Part shown: positions 28,536 to 34,001 of the stretch, piece after piece
Layout: each line of letters starts with the position of its first letter
Numbering within the stretch: the first letter of the stretch is position 1
DNA from: a virus
Strand: one strand, 5' to 3'
IMG/VR virus record: IMGVR_UViG_3300020159_002599
Coordinates: 1 to 34,001 of that record
Length of the DNA stretch: 34,001 nt
The notes under the pieces: generated by a model
Databases searched by the model: none
What the model was told of the DNA's origin: nothing
Seen by the model: the letters and a program-made list of their open reading frames with translations, nothing else
Made by a program: the position numbers and the translations under genes

Positions 28536-29761
28536 TTCCTGTTCTCCACTGGGACTAAAACCCCATGATGGCGTGCCTGAATATCTTTGCGCACCCATGT
28601 CATGCCGTATGTTGAGTCAAGATTTTCTGTTCCCTCTCTACGCTTCAACCGTTCCGCCATCGACTGAAAGGTCGGGTCGTCGCTGAGATTGAGGTACGAG
28701 TTGTGGGACCAAGGCAGGTCGTAAAAGGCTGGTGCATTTACTAAGAGCGCTCCAGCAGTAGTCCAATGCTCTTCAATTCTTGGCTCTTGGCACACGATTG
28801 GACCAGATAGTGCGTATGAAGGAACATCGGCACCGACAAGAGGTCTATCAACTTCAAGCATCTTCTCGATGATGTTTGCGTCCATCGAGATGTCTGAATC
28901 AACATAAAGAATCGCTTGGTAGTTGACAACTCCGTGGTTTAGTTCTGTGCAGTCTTCGCCCCAATGATGACCGCTAGTGACGCGCACTCTTTGGGCAAAT
29001 TCACGGATTAGGTTGCGACCAGTTTCAATCCGAATCCACCTATTCCCAGATGTGACTTGGGCATGCATATCGTTGATTGAGTATGTCCAATAGTCTCCAT
29101 TGACTTCTTTGAGCGCATCAATAACTTCGGCAAATGGCTCAAGGCCACGGTTGTCAAGTTCAAATGCAGAGAACCATTTAACATTTGGAAACCTGCGCAT
29201 GATTTCTGCTTTGTCGGCCATCCAGTTCAGATGTTCTTTTGCATCACACTTCCACCCGACAAGCGGGGTGGCGATAACAAAATGCATCTGGTAGTCGACT
29301 GCTCTTAGAAATGGCATCTTTATCTTCTTTATGTAGTCGGAGCAAACACCTGCGTAGTGAGCGAGATTAAGAGTTTTTACATCAGAATGAGACTCTGGCA
29401 TGACCATGACACATTTATTTGATGCAAGTGGTTTCCCAGGAAAAGCCCAGACAAAACTGTTGCTAGTTATTGTGTAGTCGTCTGTATTGTGGAAGAAACA
29501 ATGTAGCCCAGCGTCTTTGCAGATTCCAAGTGCTAAATCGTTCTTGCAATGAATCCAAAGTTTCTGCGAGCGTTCTTGCAGCCAACCAATATCAATATGG
29601 TGCTGTGGTCCATCATGCCCAAGAAATAAGCCGTCTTGGTTTGCCCAAACATCTACCTCAACATCAAATCCTTGGCTTATTGCTGAGTCAATGTATTCGG
29701 GAGTGTTTTCAAGTTCTGGATTAGGACCCTGAAGGTTTCCTCTGTGAGAGATATAAATCAT
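28514..29761 (-). CDS. Fusion of GDPD-like phosphodiesterase and glycosyltransferase
   Basis: 415 residues. The N-terminal ~145 residues match the glycerophosphodiester phosphodiesterase-like fold: YISHRGN gives His6, followed by ENTPEYIDSAI, VEVDVW with Glu35 and Asp37, and LGHD with His49, so the catalytic His/Glu/Asp/His set appears intact. From about residue 155 a GT-A-type domain follows, with YQAILYVDSDISMD (281-294), whose DSD would bind metal and sugar nucleotide, and a C-terminal TENLDSTYGMTWV. The substrate is unknown; phosphodiester-linked glycans or teichoic-acid-like polymers are plausible. The ATG overlaps the stop of the upstream methyltransferase gene (ATGA). Confidence 0.7.
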   Translation of the reverse strand: MIYISHRGNLQGPNPELENTPEYIDSAISQGFDVEVDVWANQDGLFLGHDGPQHHIDIGWLQERSQKLWIHCKNDLALGICKDAGLHCFFHNTDDYTITSNSFVWAFPGKPLASNKCVMVMPESHSDVKTLNLAHYAGVCSDYIKKIKMPFLRAVDYQMHFVIATPLVGWKCDAKEHLNWMADKAEIMRRFPNVKWFSAFELDNRGLEPFAEVIDALKEVNGDYWTYSINDMHAQVTSGNRWIRIETGRNLIREFAQRVRVTSGHHWGEDCTELNHGVVNYQAILYVDSDISMDANIIEKMLEVDRPLVGADVPSYALSGPIVCQEPRIEEHWTTAGALLVNAPAFYDLPWSHNSYLNLSDDPTFQSMAERLKRREGTENLDSTYGMTWVRKDIQARHHGVLVPVENRNIADRQI

Positions 29762-30465
29762 TTTTCAACCTGAACCCAAATCCAGTTCTTATGGTTGTCT
29801 CCAGGACCAGTTGGCCTGATGTCGTATTTAAAGTTTTTGAAGCCAATTTTTCCAACAAGGTCATCGAATAATGTTTGTTCATCCTGAATGCTTACATCTG
29901 AATGGCCGTTTGTACTACCAGCATCATAATTGTTGTCGTAGTAGCCAGCGGTTGGAATTTCACCCTTGCCGCCATACCCCATCTGGAAGCACAATTTTCC
30001 TCCTGGCTTTAGAACCCTGTAGATGTCGGTCAAAATGTCAAACCTGATTTTATGAACGCAAATATGCTGAAAGCAGATTACGGCAAATACCACATCGTAA
30101 ACATCATCTGCAATAGCGAAAAGATTGTCTCCGCTTGTTACATACAGGCTTGGTTCGGCAATGTTATTTGCCTTTACATTTAGCCGTGCCTTCTCGATAT
30201 TTATGTGAGAAATGTCTATTCCGTCAACGCGCGCGAAACGGCCTGAGAACTTTACCAAGTTACGTCCAGGTCCACATCCGTACTCAAGAGCGACTAAACC
30301 ATTTGTGTCAAAATCCTTAAACAAGAAATTGTCATAGTCTGACCAGTTGTTATGGGCATCGTAGGAGCCGACTACTGGGTCCCTGAAGTCAAGAGACCAC
30401 TGGGCTGCATATTCGTCATAGTACGAATTCTGCATGCCTAAGTAATCGTCTTTGCCCTTACTCAT
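29758..30465 (-). CDS. SAM-dependent methyltransferase of the glycan cluster
   Basis: 235 residues from the ATG at 30465, chosen because GGAG lies ten bases before it and it overlaps the upstream stop (ATGA); a 17-residue longer reading lacks support. Class I methyltransferase motifs are LEYGCGPGRNL (about 60-70), VDGIDISHINIEKA (about 80-93), VYDVVFAVICFQHI (about 122-135) and YRVLKPGGKLCF (about 148-159), as in small-molecule or sugar methyltransferases. It differs from the CmoA-like protein and is not a paralogue by eye. Its place between nucleotidyltransferase and phosphodiesterase-glycosyltransferase genes suggests methylation of a glycan or lipid-linked sugar. Confidence 0.8.
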   Translation of the reverse strand: MSKGKDDYLGMQNSYYDEYAAQWSLDFRDPVVGSYDAHNNWSDYDNFLFKDFDTNGLVALEYGCGPGRNLVKFSGRFARVDGIDISHINIEKARLNVKANNIAEPSLYVTSGDNLFAIADDVYDVVFAVICFQHICVHKIRFDILTDIYRVLKPGGKLCFQMGYGGKGEIPTAGYYDNNYDAGSTNGHSDVSIQDEQTLFDDLVGKIGFKNFKYDIRPTGPGDNHKNWIWVQVEK

Positions 30466-31835
30466 TTGTTGTTCTCCAAGTAATAGTTGAGGTCTTCTGG
30501 GGTACCAATTCCCCACATCTTGGGAACTTCTTTAATCCTAATCTTTTTTCCATCCAGAATGGCTTCATTGAATACTGGACAGACATAGAACTCATTATTG
30601 GTTCGGATGTCCTTCTCAATCATCTGGTTGGCATATTTCACATAGTCAGAGCCATGCTTCCAGTAATAGATTCCAACAGTTGCATTATCCGAGATTGGGT
30701 TCTTCTCGGCAACTTCAGATACAAAACCATCTTCTCCAAGTTTTGCATACGACCATTTTGGATGGGTCGCCTTGAAGGTCAGGATTCCTCCATCAATCTC
30801 ATCCGCGCCAAATGCATAAAGGCACTCGTTGCTATCCCACTCAACTACTTGGTCTGAGTTTGCCATCAATAATGGCTGGTCATTGTCGATTAGGCCAGAG
30901 GCAAGAAGGGTGGTGCAGGCAGCACCTTCTGTCATTCCATCAACAAGGACAATGTCGCATCCTGGTTTGATAAGGCTTAGAACCTGTTTTAGGTTGTACT
31001 TTTCATAGTGCTCTTTTTGCACAAGGAAGATGAAGTGGGCATCAACATTCAAATTGTCCACAACGACCTGAATCATTGGCTTGCCATTGACTTCAATCAG
31101 CGGCTTCGGGAATGTGTATCCAGCCTGCGCAAAGCGTGAGCCAGCACCAGCCATTGGTATCAGTACATTCATCTTTTCGTTCCTCCAAGCAACTGGCCTT
31201 TTTCCACGCGATTCAATCTCGTCTACAAACTTCATAAGGCTGAACTTATTTAGGTCGTCGGAGTTTTTAATTGCAAAAAGATTTGCGCCAGAACTCAACG
31301 CTCCCTCTCTGCCTATGTGTGAATCTTCGACGATTATAGTATTCGCAGGGGTTGAATCAAGCGAGACTATGCACTGCCAGTACATCTCTGGGTGGGGCTT
31401 GTGATGCTTAACATCCTCGTTACTCATGATGTAACTCACATATTTGAGGACACCAATTGCGTCTAGCGCGGTGATTACCGTTTCGCGGATTGCATTACTG
31501 GCTACGGCAATCTTCCACCCACGCTCTTTGAGGGTCTGCATGATGTCAATTGCGACATAGTTCTTTGGAAATTCTGCCAGTATTTTTAGCGTGGCCTCTT
31601 GCTTGTCTTCCCAGATTCTCTGGTGTGCTGATTCTGGGAGTCCTTTATCCAGCGTCAGCATCTTTAACTTGGTTGTTGTCCCAAGTCCGTCATATCTGGA
31701 CAAATGTTCATCACGGGTGATTACATACTTTGGGTCAATCCTGCTCAGAGCAATATTGAGCGAGTCGTAGTGGACATCGCGTGACTCAATCAGAACTCCG
31801 TCTAGGTCAAAGATAACCAGGAAGTTACTTTTCAT
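30462..31835 (-). CDS. Fusion of HAD phosphatase and sugar nucleotidyltransferase
   Basis: 457 residues in two enzymes. Residues 1-210 are a HAD hydrolase of the beta-phosphoglucomutase type: FDLDGVL with Asp10 and Asp12, VASN with Ser113, Lys146 in HHKPHPEMYW, and IIVEDSHIG with Glu170/Asp171. Residues 222-457 are a nucleotidyltransferase: VLIPMAGAGSRFAQAGYTFP gives the G-x-G-x-R-F phosphate loop and the PKPLIEVNGKPM segment (243-254) the sugar-binding lysine, ending with MWGIGTPEDL. Together they could make an activated sugar from a sugar phosphate for the adjacent glycosyltransferases. Sugar identity cannot be told. It starts at 31835 with an 11-base overlap with the upstream gene. Confidence 0.82.
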   Translation of the reverse strand: MKSNFLVIFDLDGVLIESRDVHYDSLNIALSRIDPKYVITRDEHLSRYDGLGTTTKLKMLTLDKGLPESAHQRIWEDKQEATLKILAEFPKNYVAIDIMQTLKERGWKIAVASNAIRETVITALDAIGVLKYVSYIMSNEDVKHHKPHPEMYWQCIVSLDSTPANTIIVEDSHIGREGALSSGANLFAIKNSDDLNKFSLMKFVDEIESRGKRPVAWRNEKMNVLIPMAGAGSRFAQAGYTFPKPLIEVNGKPMIQVVVDNLNVDAHFIFLVQKEHYEKYNLKQVLSLIKPGCDIVLVDGMTEGAACTTLLASGLIDNDQPLLMANSDQVVEWDSNECLYAFGADEIDGGILTFKATHPKWSYAKLGEDGFVSEVAEKNPISDNATVGIYYWKHGSDYVKYANQMIEKDIRTNNEFYVCPVFNEAILDGKKIRIKEVPKMWGIGTPEDLNYYLENNK

Positions 31836-32481
31836 TTGGATTTATCCCTGCATGTCGGTGCCATTTGTTATGGCGAACAATACTCTTGCCGTTGCACTTC
31901 ATGACATATTTATTACGAACGCGCATTGACCACTCAACATCTTCTTCTTCGTTCCACCCGCGTGACTCATCAAGCGGCTCTTCTAGCATGACATGCTTTT
32001 TGAGCATAAAGAATCCGCCAGAGATATACATGTACTGGGTTTGAGTCCAGTCGTTATAGTCAAGAGACCACGCCCTACCGTGTCCTGGCTTGTCCCACAA
32101 TGACCAGTCCATCGGGTTTCGCGCGCCAGTTACTAGGTATTGGGGGCATGAGCATATTTCCCAATCGGTCCCGAACTTCTTAAACTCTTCATACCAACCA
32201 GCATCAAAAATGTGGTAGTCGTGCATCAAGACAATATTTTCGTACTTGGAATTCTGAACAAGAATATTCTTCTTACGAGTAATCCATCGTGGCTTAATCG
32301 ACTCGTCAAAGTCAATCTTCACAATGTCATCTCCTTCAATTCCAGTTGAATCACCACCGCCAACAAAAAGGATTTCGTACTGTGGAATGGCAAGACTGCG
32401 GATATTTTCAATTATCTCTGCAAGCCTATTTTTATCTTCGTAGACAGTGATTATTCCAAAGGTCCACGGAATGTCATGCAT
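31825..32481 (-). CDS. GT-A-type glycosyltransferase
   Basis: 218 residues from the ATG at 32481; a GTG three codons up is possible but lacks better support. The N-terminal PWTFGIITVYEDKNRLAEII and EILFVGGGDSTG follow the nucleotide-binding pattern of GT2-like enzymes. ENIVLMHDYHIFDAGW (about 81-96) supplies a D-x-H-type metal site in place of DxD. SRGWNEEEDVEWSMRVR (about 173-189) resembles the conserved E-D acceptor-site motif of the fold. The ATG lies within the last codons of the upstream glycosyltransferase gene, indicating coupled translation. Substrate unknown. Confidence 0.72.
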   Translation of the reverse strand: MHDIPWTFGIITVYEDKNRLAEIIENIRSLAIPQYEILFVGGGDSTGIEGDDIVKIDFDESIKPRWITRKKNILVQNSKYENIVLMHDYHIFDAGWYEEFKKFGTDWEICSCPQYLVTGARNPMDWSLWDKPGHGRAWSLDYNDWTQTQYMYISGGFFMLKKHVMLEEPLDESRGWNEEEDVEWSMRVRNKYVMKCNGKSIVRHNKWHRHAGINPNEK

Positions 32482-33574
32482 TCTCCGCACCTTCTAGTAT
32501 TGAGCGATATGCATGGTTCCATTCAGGTCCACGCTTTTCCATAGTGAATAGGTTCTTGACATTTTCAAGGTTCTCTTCAACTTCGTCTTTACGCATTGAT
32601 GGGTCCATAAGTTCGCTTAAGTGGTAGTCCCACTCACTCTTGTTTCGCGCAACTCTTCCAACTCCATAACTTGCCATAAATTCATACTCAGGTGACCATG
32701 ATGAAATAAACGGCACACCAGCGGCAACATACTCAAGTCCCTTAATAAAGGACTTTGCATGGTTGAATTGAACATCGTTAAGTGGCACAATTCCGATATC
32801 AATTGGTGCAAACAGTTTTGGATAATCCAGAATTGGGGCCAGCGGGAGAGTCGTGGTGGAATCTCCGCTAATGCCAAGTTGGTCTGCAGCATGTGCTGCA
32901 TTTGTCTGCAAGTGCCCAGAATGGTGAAACTTTAGACCGTTGCTATTTATAAATGAACCAACTGAATCTGCCACCGATTCAAGGTCGCTTGAACGCCAAG
33001 GCGTAGCACCAACCCAGCCAATCGTTGGTTTATCAACAAAATTAACTGGCTTTCGCTTCCACCTGTCTAGGTCTATTCCATTACGCACCATAAAGACATT
33101 GTCATTGAATTTTGAATAGTAGTCACCAAGGAATGGGGTCGAAACAATAATCGCGTCAGCAAGTGAAATTATTTTATTGTAAATATCTCGGTTGTTCTCT
33201 GGACTTTTCTCTGGGTCAGTTACATCGTAGGCACGGTTTGTCTTTTCTAGGCCGTCATGCCAGTCGTCAATATCCACAACGATTGTCTGCCCCATTGCCT
33301 TTGCTTTATGCATCTCTTCCAAAACTCGCTGGTGCATAATCAGTTTGAAAACAACTATGTCCCAGCCGTGGATTGCCTTTTCATCCTCAACCATTAGACC
33401 GAACCCATGCGCCTCGTTAAACCCAGGGAAGCCCATTCCTGTACCCCACTGATGCTTCTTTAGTTCCCTTGATGGAAGAAGGCAGCGATACCAACCACAG
33501 CCATTTGGCTGAAGCGGCTTGGTTCCCCACGACCAGTCAAATGTAAGAAATGCAATATTTGGGTTCTTTTCCAT
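32474..33574 (-). CDS. GT4-like (GT-B fold) glycosyltransferase
   Basis: 366 residues. Features of a GT-B retaining transferase are a first domain with WDIVVFKLIMHQRVLEEM and VVDIDDW, an interdomain VRNGIDLDRWKR (about 163-174), then PTIGWVGATPWRSSDLESVA, and the donor-site helix KSFIKGLEYVAAGVPFISS (about 273-291), where the usual E-x7-E is shortened. It is the first gene of the minus-strand glycan cluster, reading away from the plus-strand sulfotransferase gene. The ribosome binding site (AGGA, very close to the ATG) is weak. Confidence 0.78.
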   Translation of the reverse strand: MEKNPNIAFLTFDWSWGTKPLQPNGCGWYRCLLPSRELKKHQWGTGMGFPGFNEAHGFGLMVEDEKAIHGWDIVVFKLIMHQRVLEEMHKAKAMGQTIVVDIDDWHDGLEKTNRAYDVTDPEKSPENNRDIYNKIISLADAIIVSTPFLGDYYSKFNDNVFMVRNGIDLDRWKRKPVNFVDKPTIGWVGATPWRSSDLESVADSVGSFINSNGLKFHHSGHLQTNAAHAADQLGISGDSTTTLPLAPILDYPKLFAPIDIGIVPLNDVQFNHAKSFIKGLEYVAAGVPFISSWSPEYEFMASYGVGRVARNKSEWDYHLSELMDPSMRKDEVEENLENVKNLFTMEKRGPEWNHAYRSILEGAENA

Positions 33575-33704
33575 TATCCTGTTTCACCAATCACAATAAT
33601 TCAGTGCCCTTATAGTATCAAAAATGTTTGCAGCATGTGGACTTTTTACTGTATCATCTGTGTTGCCAAATAAATGGCTGCAATTACAAATGGAGAGCAT
33701 GCAA
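33575..33704. promoter_or_regulatory. Divergent intergenic region
   Basis: This 130-base gap is the only divergent junction in the window. On the plus strand TTGCAG (33629-33634) and TATCAT (33653-33658) with an 18-base spacer form a fair sigma70-like promoter about 50 bases before the sulfotransferase ATG. On the minus strand GATACTATAAG offers a -10-like element, but no good -35 was found. No hairpin or obvious operator was seen. Confidence 0.4.
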
Positions 33705-34001
33705 ATGAAGAAGTACGCATTCATGGCAGGACTACCTCGTTCTGGAAGCACCCTACTGGCTTCAATATTGAATCAGAACCCAGCAGTTCACTCAAGCCCT
33801 AATTCGCCAATCTGCGGAATGATGTGGCACCTAGAACAGAGCATTGTTGTGAGCGAGCCGTGGACCGCATACCCAAAGCCAGATGTTTTGCCTGGAATGA
33901 TTCGTGGAGTGCTTGAGTCGTTTTATTCAGATACCGACTGCAGTTTGGTAATTGATAAAAACCGCGAATGGTCAATGCCACAGAACTTTGAATTGCTCCA
34001 G
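33705..34001 (+). CDS. Sulfotransferase-like protein, C-terminus cut by the window edge
   Basis: The only plus-strand gene; 99 codons are visible and the frame is open to the edge. It starts MKKYAFMAGLPRSGSTLLAS, where GLPRSGST is the PAPS-binding phosphate loop of sulfotransferases, followed by ILNQNPAVHSSPNSPI and later LVIDKNREW, as in phage and bacterial members. The second of two close ATGs (33705) was chosen because GGAG lies nine bases before it. The family transfers sulfate from PAPS to a carbohydrate or other acceptor. Next to the glycan cluster it may modify the same product, although it is transcribed separately. Confidence 0.8.
   Translation, partial: MKKYAFMAGLPRSGSTLLASILNQNPAVHSSPNSPICGMMWHLEQSIVVSEPWTAYPKPDVLPGMIRGVLESFYSDTDCSLVIDKNREWSMPQNFELLQ

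Noticed and set aside
1-34001. tRNA genes, integrase, transposases or attachment sites
   Set aside because: None was recognised on either strand by reading, so lytic versus temperate lifestyle cannot be decided from this window.

Overview
The window looks like part of a tailed, siphovirus-type phage genome (or a prophage of that kind) infecting an actinobacterium. The virion evidence is a 1666-residue tape measure protein, a distal tail protein, a tail-tip/fibre protein with a C-terminal S74 chaperone, a major tail protein, a frameshift-type tail assembly chaperone, an M15 endolysin and holin-like proteins. The host inference rests on a WhiB-type iron-sulfur regulator, which is confined to Actinobacteria and their phages. 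The moderate, AT-leaning base composition and the Thr-rich secreted protein would fit an aquatic actinobacterial host, but that is only inference. Terminase, portal and capsid genes are not in the window.

All genes but one are on the minus strand, so transcription runs from high to low coordinates. They are packed very tightly, with many ATGA, GTGA or TAATG stop/start overlaps. No gap exceeds about 130 bases, and I found no tRNA, CRISPR array or insertion sequence. Reading with transcription: (1) 33.6-28.5 kb is a glycan-type cluster of two glycosyltransferases, a HAD phosphatase fused to a nucleotidyltransferase, a methyltransferase and a phosphodiesterase fused to a glycosyltransferase. A divergent plus-strand sulfotransferase-like gene begins at 33.7 kb. 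(2) 28.5-25.4 kb is one large secreted protein: beta-helix, Thr-rich linker, about a dozen 17-residue acidic repeats and a basic tail. (3) 25.3-21.4 kb holds small membrane proteins, a SMARCAL1-like SNF2 helicase, a holin and the endolysin. (4) 21.3-10.4 kb is the tail module, with a strong hairpin terminator just after the major tail protein gene. (5) 10.3-7.0 kb is a recombination/replication module behind a good sigma70-like promoter: annealing protein, HIRAN protein, winged-helix initiator and helicase-loader-like protein. (6) 7.0-3.0 kb is the most unusual block: a tandem ParB-fold protein, a ParB-ParB-methyltransferase fusion, a close homologue of the carboxy-SAM synthase CmoA, and a RusA-like resolvase. 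(7) 3.0-0 kb carries small regulators and accessory genes: HTH protein, WhiB, SAM decarboxylase, a mini-protein resembling the HU DNA-binding arm, staphylococcal-type nuclease, a holin-like protein and a lipoprotein.

The best candidate for an undescribed system is block 6. One stop/start-coupled run of genes encodes several ParB-fold modules, a methyltransferase domain and an enzyme family that makes carboxy-SAM. A possible role is DNA modification, conceivably carboxymethylation, but this is a hypothesis. The second candidate is the secreted beta-helix/Thr-linker/acidic-repeat protein lying directly downstream of the glycosyltransferase cluster, which might decorate it.
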